From positions 1 through 22,811 of the forward strand of contig ATSW01003373.1 of assembly GCA_000444245.1 (NCBI GenBank): 22,811 bases of DNA, read 5' to 3'. The position numbers and the translations under genes are program-made. This document shows positions 10,401 through 20,000 of the stretch, one piece after another. The notes below the pieces were generated by a model. It worked only from the letters and a program-made list of their open reading frames with translations. It had not been told where the DNA came from and made no database searches. The DNA comes from Botryllus schlosseri (lineage: Eukaryota; Chordata; Ascidiacea; Stolidobranchia; Styelidae). The number at the start of each line of letters is the position of its first letter. The first letter of the stretch is position 1.

Positions 10401-13400
10401 TGAAATCATTATGTCAACGGGTCTACCGAAGCTTTATAATTATTATTGACCGCCCCTACATTTTCTAAAACACCTCACTCAGCTCTACCGGTAAAGCTGA
10501 TTACGTGAGCAGAGAGTAGATTATAAATTAATAGCAATATATTTATATGCAATTCAAGATCACATTGATCGATGCGGTCATTAATTATTGAAAATCTTCG
10601 CGCCTTACGCGGCTATGTCGAGTGCAACATATCCCGCTGATACGTAGCGGCAAAAATTACAGACTTTGGGATAATCACCCTGTGGGGGGGACGAGACCAA
10701 CATTTTTTTTTGGGGGGGGGAGGGTGGCTTAAGAAATGTTTTTCGGTCCTGGTGACATCGTAAAAGCTGTTGCGTCATAATGTTGCCGCTAGCGTACACT
10801 TTGCGTGTCACAATCATAGGTAGAATATTTTAGAATTTAACAAATATTGGTTAGATATCATAGCATTGGAGCAATACAGCCCAATCCGGGCTTCGAACAT
10901 ACTCCTGATTACTTGGCTATTTATCATGTCATTACTAGGGCTTGGCATAATGATTCGAGTAGTCGAATCTGAATCGAGTATCAATTTTAGTGATTGAAGT
11001 CGAGTAACAGACGATTTTTTCGAGTACTGAAATTATACGCTCCTAGCCATCGAAAGTTAATTTATCAACGAAAATTATCGTTTCATTACTTATTTCCAAT
11101 GTGAAAGCCTTGACACCTTAATTGACCGTATCCCAGCGCTCAAAACATATAGTACAAAGCTACGAACCTTACTGGAAATACCACGTTTCCAAAGTCATGA
11201 TCATTCCATAATATTGTCACAAAGCGCCATGAAATCGGTATGGTCGAAAAAATACCAAAGTATTTTTATTGTGATGGAAGCAAGCATTATATTCTCTGTC
11301 ATGGCAAAAAAGGTACATACTTGAACTACGACATACTATATTCTGTTTTGACGTCTGTTTGTTTGTTTTGGGGTATTCATGGTGTTTGTCGACTGCTATG
11401 GTCATTTACACCAGGCCGATATTCTTCATATTATCCGTTGCTGCCGACTTATAGCACGACCCACCTCTAGGCTTTTGTAAGACACCGCTGACGCGGATGA
11501 GGTGGATGAGGTGTTTTGACGTCATAGTGAGTGATACTCGAGTACTCGACTCGACTCGAAGCATATTACATGATTCAGAATCGAATCACTCGGGTACTCA
11601 ATTTTTCCCAGCCCTAGTCATTTCCAAAGTCAAATTAAATCAGCGCTGGATCCACTTCGAATATTGGAACAGATCAATAACAACTTTAATGCAAGGATTA
11701 ATGAGCCATAGCAATAGAAGTTTTCGATCGCCGAGGAATCCATTGGTCTGACTATCAAATGTAAACATGGAATGGGAACGAACGATTTTGCAACCTTGTT
11801 CCGCTTCGCTGAGACTGCATTCAGAATTGTTTTGCGGCAGTGACTGTAGGACTTCTGGCAATCCAAAAGTTATAGTCCCTACTATGCTGAATCTTGATAG
11901 CAAGCTACTGTCGCACTAACTCCGAAAATATAAATTAAAATATGGTCAGGCCAGAATACATTGGACATAACAATGACCGGTTGCGGCTCTCCGATTGTTC
12001 GGACAATGACGATATTTCAGACTTGGAGCGTGCTTTCGATCGAGGCCAGTTTCAGTAAATTCTGAGCTCTGGAACATAACTTTTAGATTGCCAGAAATCC
12101 TACTGTCGCTGCCGCAAAACAATTCTGTTTACAGCAGTGTTTCCCAACCTGTGGTACGCGAATGTCTTCCAGGTGGTACGCGAGTAGATTCTGTTTTTTT
12201 CGAACACCGAAGGGTGTTACTAGTTCAAGTGGGGTTTATTTTGAGTTTTTTAAACCTTCGTCGTCGTGGGTGGGGGCAATCCCACCAATACATGCCTACG
12301 GCGAAGAGATAGTCGTAAAGCATTGGGATTCTTACCTAACCAAATTCCGTTTCAATATATTTGACCACAATAATTCCAAATGGGTCCACTACAGCAATCA
12401 TATACTGCGTCTCAAAATGGGCAGTTTATTATCTGTTTCGCAGACTACGGCAACTCAACACGGTTGAAACATTTTTGACCGCCTCGGCGCGAGTAACTTA
12501 TGTAGGTGGTACGCGAGCACTGCATAAAACCTTGAAATGGTACGTGGGTGGAAAAAGGTTGTGAACCACTAGCGAAACGAAGCTACAAAATTGGTCGTTG
12601 CCATTACATGTTAACATGGTTGCCATGTATACCTGCTTAGATAGCTATATACGCTATACAGCGCACGCTACGACCGTTTGATAAGTTAGTATTTCCCATA
12701 ACAGTTCGATAGTTTGTTGCGTATGTAGTTGTGCAAAGTCACGGCGTTCCGAGTCAAAAGTCCTTCTCTCACATACTCGATTTTCTCGCGCCCAAGTTTA
12801 AATCACAATTTTCAGTAACGAATCATCAACGGGTCATGTTTTAACATTAACAGGTAATGTGATGTAATAGCTGATCTTCCACCGCATGGTGAATTTTGAA
12901 AATGATGTGATAGTGAAGTCTGAGGAGTAGTTTCAGGTTTTTGTAGTAGTTTCAGACCTAATTTTAAGTTCAGAATTTCAAGTACATGGACTGTACGTAA
13001 TAATTGAATATATTCGGGCGGGCCTTCTGCTTTAATGACGTCGCTACTTGATGCTATTTCGTGACCTCCTGTGTTCTATATCAAAAGATATTGAAATCGC
13101 CCAAAATTACTAAACTAAAGGACGCACACGATTTCAAATTGATATTTCTGCACATGGAAATAATTTCTATCTGTGGAATGGCATTTGTCTTGATGGAATC
13201 ACATTGCCATGACAACAACATTCGGCGTCAGCCATTTAGACGCCTATGGACAATTAACATATATGTATGTTTTATACATCGCGATGGTTGCAGTCAGTAT
13301 AAGTACAGTCCTTTTCGACCAAGGTTTTCTCACTGCCGATCGTTCTGGCACACCTCTCAGAGTCGCATATTACATTGCGTAAAACTACATATGTCTTGGT

Positions 13401-14808
13401 GTGTCGTGTCGGGGTAATGGGGGACGCTTAAATGCCCATTTCTTCAAATCATGCGTATTTTTTCTTTATGTATGGATACTCAATAACCAAGATATTTGGT
13501 AACATTAAATCACGCGTAGCGCCAACCAAATGTGAATAAAGTTGCGTAAATCTTCCAAAAAAATACTTTATAACTTATGTTCATTCACGAAATAACTTTG
13601 GGACCCATTCGAGCTCGGCTCTAATTGGTTCGTTTGGGCCACGGTCCTACACAGGAGAAATTGATTTCGTGGCGTGGCGAGGTTTCAATCCCTTCATTGG
13701 GAGAGATTAGGAAAAATCAGGAATTTCAGGCTATATGGGCAATTCGGCAATTAATAAGAGTTTAGACGGTAGGGTATTTTATATCTGATGACCATTCTGA
13801 TGAGGTGAGTCCTGGTGTTTGAATAATTTGATACGCAACTGAAGTGTTAATTTTAAGATTTACCTTGTATGATGTTCTGCGTCAAAATATTCACATATTG
13901 ATCGCGATCACTCCGGCTTTGTTCGTGCCAAAATCCCAACGCGTGGAGAACTTCGTGTTGTATGATTCCCTTATTCTCGCATCCGTTGTCAATCGAGATC
14001 TTGGATTAATGAATCACGAATATTACTTCCTCGATAATACGGAGTCATCGCGATATAATGGTGGACGAGCCTCTGATGACTCTAGTAGCAAAGTCTCTCC
14101 AGTCCAACGCGCCCGACCAATATCGGCCTATCGTGTATTCAAATGGGCCGGTCGCCGTGCCACCAAGTTTATTACGTTTATTTATAACGTAATTATTACG
14201 TTCAGCGACGCCATAACTGAATTCCTTCATCATTCATGGTAAAAATATTTGATTGTTCTTACTTACCTCTTGCCCGCCAGGTTTACGCCAAATGTTGCCA
14301 ACGTACGACCAGCAACCAGACCCCTTGAAAAATTTGAGGTAGTATTCTTCTTCAGCATCATCTGACCTTTCACGGAATTGCAAGCAAGTCGCATCTTCGA
14401 ATTCTTGCAATGCCGGAGGGATAAGTTGTATGGCCGTGTCCGCTACAAAAAATAAACGTTTGTCTAGTTTACGTTTATACGGTGTCACTGAATGTAATGA
14501 AAAAACGTGTAATTGTCGGGATCTCTGTGTATTTTTAATAATCGCGCCAGGAGAATTATTAGATTCTAAATCCTACTTTCTAATCCACAAGCTGCGCGGC
14601 TGTCGCTATTCAATATTGAACTCACACAAGCTTCCGTCAAGTACGTACGGTATAATGTAGTTCCCGTCGGATGGATAGTTCATCCATCGATAGAAATCAC
14701 TCGCTATACCAGCTCGCATGATTCCTTCCGGAACATTGCGAATACCGTATGCGGTTTCTACAGCTTCTATTGTTGATGAATCTACGCGGATATCTCCTTC
14801 GAACAAGC
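6776..14808 (-). CDS. Astacin-family zinc metalloprotease with two ShK domains (5' end missing)
   Basis: A secreted or extracellular peptidase of family M12A. Five exons join with matching phases: 14808-14626, 14442-14267, 13999-13864, 8199-8045 and 7438-6776, giving 436 residues plus stop. The domain order is propeptide end with the FEGDI aspartate-switch motif (Asp5 of the partial protein), catalytic domain (about 32-234), ShK domain 1, about 104 Thr/Pro-rich residues, ShK domain 2. The catalytic set is complete: H134-E135-H138-H144 in [12 protein letters not shown], Tyr191 in SVMHY after Met189, and the four structural cysteines C80, C104, C126 and C234. The first exon with the signal peptide was not found; the first exon here starts in phase 1, so a further upstream exon is required. 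The 13863-8200 intron is 5.66 kb and full of transposons. Family members process matrix, growth factors or cuticle; the substrate here is unknown. Confidence 0.9.
6935..7246 (-). repeat. Coding minisatellite of the Thr/Pro-rich linker
   Basis: Tandem 12- to 15-nt units such as ggagttgtggtcgttg on the plus strand (acaac... on the coding strand) make about 104 residues of Thr with Pro every few positions. Such linkers in secreted proteins are usually heavily O-glycosylated and act as stiff stalks. The unit number is likely to vary between individuals. The same tract makes spurious Val/Gly-rich and Asp/His/Asn-rich open frames in other readings. Confidence 0.9.
7493..8015. mobile_element. hAT MITE inside the last astacin intron
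   Basis: The ends are CAGTGATTCTCAATCGCC and, reverse-complemented, CAGTGTTTCTCAAAATTC. The flanking octamers gtatacat (7485-7492) and gtatatag (8016-8023) match at 6 of 8 bases, as expected for an old hAT target duplication. It takes up 523 of the 606 nt of the intron (8044-7439). There is no coding capacity. Confidence 0.8.
8045..8199 (-). other. Astacin exon: Met-turn
   Basis: Encodes [30 protein letters not shown] and DASMLFGQ. The acceptor is gtctag at 8201-8200. This choice, rather than the acag four bases further on, is needed to keep phase with the HExxH exon (G plus AC makes Asp165). The donor is CAG|GTAATC at 8045/8044. Tyr191 of SVMHY is the usual fifth zinc ligand in astacins. 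Confidence 0.9.
8876..9641. mobile_element. hAT MITE with perfect 8-bp target duplication
   Basis: Identical octamers tcctaagt flank it (8868-8875 and 9642-9649). The left end is CATGGGCGGGCAACGT and the reverse complement of the right end is CAGGGACGGGCAACAT. Its subterminal GCGGGCC motifs recall Charlie-like hAT ends. The intact duplication suggests one of the younger insertions in the window. It carries an internal duplication (see separate entry) and no transposase-like frame. Confidence 0.9.
9250..9612. repeat. Internal duplication within the 8876-9641 MITE
   Basis: Segments at about 9250-9345 and 9512-9612 share 'gaagtag.gg.gaattgcggca.actgtg', then 'gaaact.tc' and 'tgcgcgccgctcaaaat'. 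The second copy is the right terminal region proper. The first is a diverged duplicate about 265 bp inward. Confidence 0.65.
9660..9842 (-). mobile_element. tRNA-derived SINE
   Basis: On the minus strand the head reads TGGCGTAAATCTCGG (box A-like, 9842-9828), a tRNA-like anticodon region with CCGGCTTCTTGATCGTGAGG, and GGCTCAATCCCGG (box B, 9797-9785). The rest to about 9660 is the presumed body. It is a different family from the SINE at 4616. It lies 11 bp from the hAT target duplication, so the two may have inserted next to each other. Confidence 0.65.
9841..9960. mobile_element. hAT-type fragment, left end
   Basis: Begins CAGGGGTCTCAAACTCAAAT, a Charlie/MER5-like hAT end, immediately beside the SINE head. 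No right end was found, so the stated end is arbitrary. Confidence 0.45.
10068..10400 (-). repeat. Unclassified dispersed repeat, copy A
   Basis: Homologous along its length to the plus-strand copy at 13045-13376. Both contain a 60-plus-codon open stretch with shared peptides TKLKDAHDF and CGMAFVL. Codon comparison shows more replacement than silent changes between copies, so this is a non-coding repeat that happens to be open, not a gene. The family is unknown; no clear terminal repeats were found. Confidence 0.7.
10936..11616. mobile_element. hAT MITE, TAGGGCTGGGC family, full length
   Basis: The left end is TAGGGCTTGGCATAATGATT and the reverse complement of the right end is TAGGGCTGGGAAAAATTGAG. 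Both are followed by tcgagt/actcga-rich subterminal sequence with tcgaatctgaatc. The target duplication gtcattac (10928-10935) versus gtcatttc (11617-11624) matches at 7 of 8. A more decayed relative lies at 3293-4305. Open frames inside carry no transposase-like sequence. Confidence 0.88.
11760..12616. mobile_element. Element with about 115-bp inverted repeats, split by a MITE
   Basis: The left arm 11760-11874 is an imperfect inverted copy of 12076-12134 continued at 12571-12616. Shared landmarks are 'tgt.aaacatg', 'agcgaa.cg', 'gccgcaaaacaattctg' and 'aaaagttat'. The interruption in the right arm is exactly the hAT MITE at 12135-12571. The roughly 200-bp centre reads [19 protein letters not shown] in one frame, an acidic string I cannot assign. 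The class is uncertain (long-TIR MITE or foldback element). Confidence 0.75.
12135..12571. mobile_element. hAT MITE nested in the inverted-repeat element
   Basis: The ends are CAGTGTTTCCCAACCTGTGG and, reverse-complemented, TAGTGGTTCACAACCTTTTT. Internal ggtggtacgcgag motifs recur near both ends. The host element's opposite arm shows the uninterrupted sequence, so the insertion order is clear. A clean 8-bp duplication could not be read (gtttacag versus gcgaaacg). Confidence 0.8.
13045..13376 (+). repeat. Unclassified dispersed repeat, copy B
   Basis: Plus-strand relative of copy A at 10068-10400. It begins near 'gatgctatttcgtgacctc' and ends near 'gtcgcatattacat'. With copy A it forms an inverted pair within one intron, about 2.6 kb apart. 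Confidence 0.7.
13864..13999 (-). other. Astacin exon: HExxHxxGFxH zinc-binding motif
   Basis: Read between the acceptor at 14001-14000 and the donor at 13863-13862, it gives [11 protein letters not shown], then [19 protein letters not shown] and [12 protein letters not shown]. The three His ligands, the catalytic Glu and the extended E-SR-DRD segment are all canonical. It enters in phase 0 and leaves in phase 1, matching its neighbours. It shares no frame with the longer open frames on either strand here, so an ORF-only annotation would miss the catalytic exon. Confidence 0.92.
14267..14442 (-). other. Astacin exon: N-terminal catalytic subdomain
   Basis: The acceptor is an excellent tttattttttgtag and the donor is GAG|GTAAGT. 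It encodes [19 protein letters not shown], then [16 protein letters not shown] and GGQE. Cys80 and Cys104 match the first and second conserved astacin cysteines. An overlapping longer open frame reads through both splice sites and should be ignored. Confidence 0.9.
14626..14808 (-). other. Astacin exon: propeptide end and start of mature protease
   Basis: Acceptor ...ctcaaacag at 14810-14809; donor GTGAGT from 14625. It encodes 60 full codons: [11 protein letters not shown], then [14 protein letters not shown] and [15 protein letters not shown] is the family's aspartate switch, whose Asp occupies the zinc in the zymogen. Cleavage probably falls near MRAG, giving a mature end typical of astacins (RW then IPYV). 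The 5' phase leaves one base to come from an unseen upstream exon. Confidence 0.85.
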
Positions 14809-14810
14809 CT

Positions 14811-16728
14811 GTTTGAGAATCACAGCGTTATTAGTCTTAGCATAGACAATATTAAAATACCTACGGACTGCTATGTTCGAAGTACTAAATCCACATGTAG
14901 GTATAGTTACAGCTTATAACTAGTTATGTTCCACACCTTTCCCTTCCTGCCTTGGGGTATTTTAGAGCCCTTGATACCCCACTACCCTACACGACCGCAA
15001 CAAATTAGAACACGGAAAAACGATATTGAATGTTTGCCATTTTCTAATGAAAAATATTTCCCTTGATTTCGTAGGTAGGGATAGTGAAAACGATAACAAC
15101 GCCCAAAAGTTTTCTATTCTGCTAAATAAATGGATCCGTGCTGCACACATTAATATGGGTCGGCTCAAGTGCCGAAAACCAGAAGTATCCAAATTCGCTA
15201 CGACGGACGCGATCACGCATCTGAGAGCCTACATTTACATTTACAAATCCCGGAATTACGTTTGAGATTTGGGCGACGCAAGAATAGCAGAATGCAGGTA
15301 ACGACTATTGTACTGAAAACAATTGAGTACGTCGACTATTCGACTCCGAACCAAGTATTCCATTNCTAATCNCAATGAGGCCAAAACAGTAGGATGGACT
15401 TGAGTTGTCAAAATAAGTACTATTTGTACGACCACAGCGGAAAAGAGCTAGTTACAGTTATTTATATNAATTATCTGGCAGCGATATGNNATTGCCATTT
15501 GAGACAATANCACTACAGGTCGGNCACTACTGCATGAAAATCTCGTTGCCATGAANGTCGGTAGCCTTCTNCATCCTCATCGAATAATATGGTGTGTGTC
15601 GCATCTGGGTTTAAAGGATCCTGCAGTGACCNAAGGAATCGAAACCATAATTTTCNTTTGTGAAATAATATAGAACGTATCATTTCCGTACACGAGAACA
15701 TTGGCTCTCGCAATTCAGTTAACGGCAATCATGTATTTCCATGGTTTCCACCATAGATCATGGTGAACATAAAGAGAAGAGGATTTTCTCTTTCACGGCT
15801 ATTGACAGAAGTGAATGAAAATGAATGTAATACACCCATTATTATGGAGATATATCCCAGGGGTAGAGTGGGTTCTTTATCGCTCTAGGAATGCGCAAAA
15901 ACGCGGTATGCACAATGCACATATATGCGAAGAACTAGTGCCATACGTTATAGTTCTGCTCTGAATATATACATTCAATCCCAGCAGATCCTCAAACGGA
16001 TTCTCTTATCACAAATTGCAAAATTCCCTCCTACTGTGACGGGCTGGCCTAATATGTTTCTAATTTGGCTCATATAATCTGGTAATTTTGTGTTAATCTC
16101 GAATAGGCGAAGAAAAGAGTCAAGAACACTAAAATCACTAAAATGCATTAGTGATTGGGTTTTCTGATTTTGGTCTTTTCTGGGATTGTCAAAAGTATTC
16201 TGCGAACACGAATTTGTGGCGTCACACTGTTAGCAACAATTGCGGGCAAGTCATCATATATGAGCATTTATAGATTGACAAATTTTACCCCACTTTTGGC
16301 ACGGGGAAAACCTACAATTTGTAGAAATACGGATAACTACGTTTATTTTATCCCGATTACAGAATGGCATTAAACGTACATTTGTACCTAGAACAGCAGT
16401 CACTATGATCAGAGTATATATTTGGTACAAAGACGTGACTCCTGACAGTGATACCTTAACGAAATGTCATATCACAATATGTTCTAACAACTCCTTGCTA
16501 AATTTCGCAATCATCCAAGGCCACTTTGTGTCAGTAAGGACCCGCATTCGCGCCCTGTAATATATTAGGGAGGATACGTGCATCCCTAGACCCACTGTGC
16601 ACCACGGCCGTCAAAATTACTATGTAAAATCTGTTCTGTTGCTGCCTTCGTGATGCAGCGATTGATATGAACCTGAAATCCGATGCGTTTTAACCACGGA
16701 TATTAGAATTACCGAGAAACACAGGTTT
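14811..16728. other. Intergenic stretch between the two minus-strand genes
   Basis: It should contain the 5' end of the astacin gene and the 3' UTR of the discoidin gene. I searched the minus strand for a signal-peptide exon ending in phase 1 and found none convincing. AATAAA (minus) lies at 16347-16342, 382 nt beyond the discoidin gene's stop. Undetermined bases are scattered over 15365-15656. Confidence 0.5.
15513..15728 (-). CDS. Possible exon of unknown gene, sequence ambiguous
   Basis: A 71-codon open stretch with several undetermined bases. The part after a good acceptor (ggtcactgcag, about 15624) reads DPLNPDATHTILFDED, GYR and SWQRDFHAVV, which looks protein-like. I recognise no domain. 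It lies where the missing first exons of the astacin gene should be, but its possible donors do not give the required phase, so I do not join it. Confidence 0.25.
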   Translation of the reverse strand: MPLTELREPMFSCTEMIRSILFHKXKLWFRFLXSLQDPLNPDATHTILFDEDXEGYRXSWQRDFHAVVXDL

Positions 16729-17034
16729 TCACCAGTAATACTCATGGGATAGAAGCTGCTGAGGTTCACTGGTGGACAAGAACCTCTCAATAATCAAGTC
16801 TGGTATACGGAAGTCGGGCGTGACTCGAACATTTTCACCATCCTTGGTGTTGATCACATCTGCATATGCAGACACTTCGATATTTTCCAACTCTAATACG
16901 TAACTTACGTGAATTCGTTCTGTCACAAGCACAGGTATTACAACCATAGTCGTCCTCCAGGAATACAAGACATTTATTATCGCACTCGAGGGGCGGACAG
17001 TCATCTTCTTCACCCATCTCGTCTGATTCCATTT
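16729..17034 (-). other. Discoidin gene exons 6-7: antistasin-like module and tail
   Basis: Exon 6 gives an acidic ESDEMGEEDD and then CPPLECDNKCLVFLEDDYGC and CACD, with spacing C-x4-C-x3-C-x9-C-x2-C-x-C, the second part of an antistasin-type module. A 49-nt intron (16908-16860, donor GTAAGT, acceptor atatgcag) then switches frame to exon 7, which reads VINTKDGENVRVTPDF, IPDLIIERF and SHEYYW before TGA at 16731-16729. Confidence 0.82.
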
Positions 17035-20000
17035 CTTCAACAAATAAAGTTCACTTTAGAAGTAACATCTGTTTGGAAGAGTGTTTTTAACCGTTTAGGA
17101 ATTTTCATGGTCTGGCTAGTGGCTATAGTGGCTACCATAGATGAGCATTGATTTGGATTTGGATTTGCCGATTTTCTGGGATCATAGTGTCCTATATGGT
17201 GTCGACACAAGCAAATCTCACGGCTCAGTGAAATTGATTCACGTCACAATTTCCATTTGGCTACAGGCAATTTGACGGTTATTTTTGACCGACTTGCCGA
17301 GCATTAAATATGGTAAAATGGATATCAATCGAAAGCTGACTTTGCACTGATTACGAAAATATAAATTTTATTCCGCCCGTGGCGCTGAAACTCCCACAAT
17401 CAGCCTCGAATTTTTCACTGTTATTGAGATTGGCATTGGGACGCTACAATAGTAAGTAAATCATTTGGTTTTGCAAGTGACAACATCACTTGTAAAATTG
17501 ATGCAAATATAACCAAACGCAGCATCCCATTTGAAAAAATCCAAAATATTTCTAGCAATAAGTAGCTCAGCCGCGTGGGTCGAACAAATCTTTCATCAAA
17601 AGTGCAAGTATAGTACTAGTCCATGACTAAGTATAAGTACATTTAGACATATGTTAAACTGATTATTATCTAACTTTCGTTTCTGACCACCGTTTATTAG
17701 TAGTGGGACAGTGTGTGCTTCTCATCAGCATAGTGTGTAGTAAGAAAATTTGTACATCTCCGTAACAGTTGCAGACTCATACACAGGAGCTACACTTATA
17801 TTGTTTTCATCCATATTTTAATTATAGAGGATGGGTTATATATCATGTTGGAATGATACATACATACTAGAGTATATTAGATTCTATGATATATATAGTC
17901 TTATAAGATATGAAAAAGGAAGGATGTTTCGAAATAAATACTTCCATGTTAATTTTACAGTGAGTATTCCGAGTTGTGCCACAATGAAACGATTTCACAT
18001 GGCATAGAGAATAATATGTTTGCATGTGTTTAATGGCCATATCAAAGTCAATAATTGAATAAGTCACCGCTGTGGCATCTAATTTTCGTAGGAAATTTGT
18101 AGTACTGTTGGAGTTGGAGTTTGAATCAGAGTCGAAATTCTGTGAGGAAAATAGTCGGAATCGGAGGGACGAGGTCGGAGTCAGTGCGTTTGAAGACTCG
18201 GGAGTTGGAGTCGGTATATTTAAAATGTATGGAGTCGGAGTCGGAGTCGGAGTCGGTGCTATATATACAATATACATGTATAACCAGCAGGCAACAAACT
18301 GTACGCAACGCGTTTCTATGAGGAATGTGTAACCCAAGCGATCTCACGCGGAATGCAATATTTTTCTCTGCTGGTCGTATCTGTACTGCGGGGCTCAGAT
18401 TGCATTACAAGGAAGGAAATATTCGTTGCCGACCATTTCGACAATTGGAAATGTCAATATCGAAGATTTCGGTCAACTAAGCATTTTGGAGTAAGGCTTT
18501 ATCGCCCCCGATCTTTTCGACGCCGCACTTTGCCCTACGGCATGTTAACCAAAACTTCATGTCATCACGTGTCCCGACGAATAAAGGTTCGGTACCGATG
18601 TACCTGTGTTTAACAGTCACACATTGAACACCCCTATACTAAAAAGATATGGGGCTTGGCAGTGGCGGCGCCACACTTTCCCTCGCTCTAGTTAGGCTGA
18701 CCGACTATTAGCCGTGCCATTTACAGTATTAGGAGGAAACCAATGTCGGACAATTCTTATCAGCACCTCAAACCAATTTGTCCAACACAAAGGTCGGCAC
18801 ATTTTCACGATCAACCAATTTTCTGCTATAATCTCGCTTGTTGCTGTAGCACCCAACACAGTGACATGTGATAATCACACACTACACACAAGAGATCGCG
18901 CCAGGCGCAAAGAAATTTTTGTTGCAATAATTTCAACATATATTATATAGGGATCGCTGTTGTGCGGTCGTGATCCGTATTTTTACCCATACTTTAATAA
19001 CCCATGTTAAAGGACGTAGTCTACATGCTAGCCTGCAGGTTGTTGGCCACAAGACAAATAAAAATCAGTTCGGTAAAAATAAATTGACAATTTAATTTTG
19101 TAGCTCTCAAATACAAGGATTTTTAGTTTATCAGTTTGACCAGAAAGCTTTAGCATCTAAAAAGTAGCATAGTGCCTTCATCCCAGATTTCTACACGCAT
19201 TTTCATATAAAGTGACGCATCGCACGCAGAAAGTGATATAATGGAACATGACAATTTTTCGCATCACATCCAAAGCCCAATCGGCATACACCTAAGATTG
19301 TGCTCCGATAATTTCTTACCTTCATCNAAGAAATCAGGGTCCACNATCATCGGTGGTTCAGGTGCAGCNTATCCTAAATTATAAATACNNTATTTAAAGG
19401 GTGTTNAGAGGTGATTCNGCAACAGTNGAAAGTACTTTGTTTCTTGCACGAGTAGAAATTGATCCTGAAGCATGGCCTTGATTCGTAAGACTTCGGAACG
19501 ACTCTGATGAATGTAGCGGTGATTGGCAAAGAAAACCTATTTTCCTTTGTGGTCCATTCATTCACGTTTCCCTGGAACACCTAGAGACATGATATAATTG
19601 ATATACATATAACTGGCACTACATAATGTCAGCCTGAACATCCATAATACTGTTAACATATACTGACTGTCAATTCTAATTTTAACTATTAGCCACCTCG
19701 CCGGTATGTGAATTCCTGGCTCGCGATAACTCGTCACTCTCGTCACCATACCAGACTTCCAATTCTTTCACCCAGGCATCCGGCGTCGACGCCCGTACGG
19801 TGAATCCTGCGAATTTGATTGGTCGACGGAAGATTACCTGCAACACCATGACGAAACGCCTAATTTCAAGATTCTATAACTATATACCGAAACGATATGC
19901 CTGAGATCTCATAACGTCTGCAGGCAGGAGGGTTATCCCGTTTTAGACTACTAACTTCAAATTTGTCTTCTGCAGTGGCACCGCACCATTGATATTCTTG

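Larger units (their letters stand above)
8200..13863 (-). other. 5.66-kb astacin intron, mostly transposons
   Basis: This intron separates the zinc-motif exon from the Met-turn exon. From low to high coordinates it holds a hAT MITE (8876-9641), a SINE (about 9660-9842), a hAT fragment (9841 on), a repeat copy (10068-10400), a hAT MITE (10936-11616), an inverted-repeat element with a nested hAT MITE (11760-12616) and a second repeat copy (13045-13376). Together these are more than half of the intron by my boundaries. No extra exon is needed to keep phase. Confidence 0.8.
17035..19319 (-). other. Intron 5 of the discoidin gene
   Basis: 2,285 nt between exons 5 and 6. It contains the GGAGTC microsatellite (about 18100-18260), a weak third copy of the unclassified repeat (18381-18535), a short imperfect hairpin near 17470-17510 with stem caagtga/tcacttg, and CAGTGGCGGCGCCA at about 18660 that may be a DNA-transposon end. 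The phases of exons 5 and 6 match directly, so no exon is demanded here. Confidence 0.6.

Noticed and set aside
10680-10724. G and T homopolymer runs as a regulatory G-rich element
   Set aside because: Simple low-complexity runs without the four spaced G-tracts and context that would make a G-quadruplex claim strong.
10184-13417. Conserved peptide pair ([16 protein letters not shown]) as a two-member gene family
   Set aside because: Comparing codons between the two copies, replacement changes outnumber silent ones and both copies lie inside repeat sequence, so there is no sign of protein selection.
13844-14242. A 132-codon plus-strand open frame and a 62-codon minus-strand frame over the zinc-motif exon
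   Set aside because: They overlap the true minus-strand exon 13999-13864 in other frames; the astacin motif settles the reading.
17867-18347. Pro-Thr and Asp-Ser repeat proteins over the GGAGTC tract
   Set aside because: Produced by the microsatellite within an intron of the discoidin gene; no start, domain or splice context.
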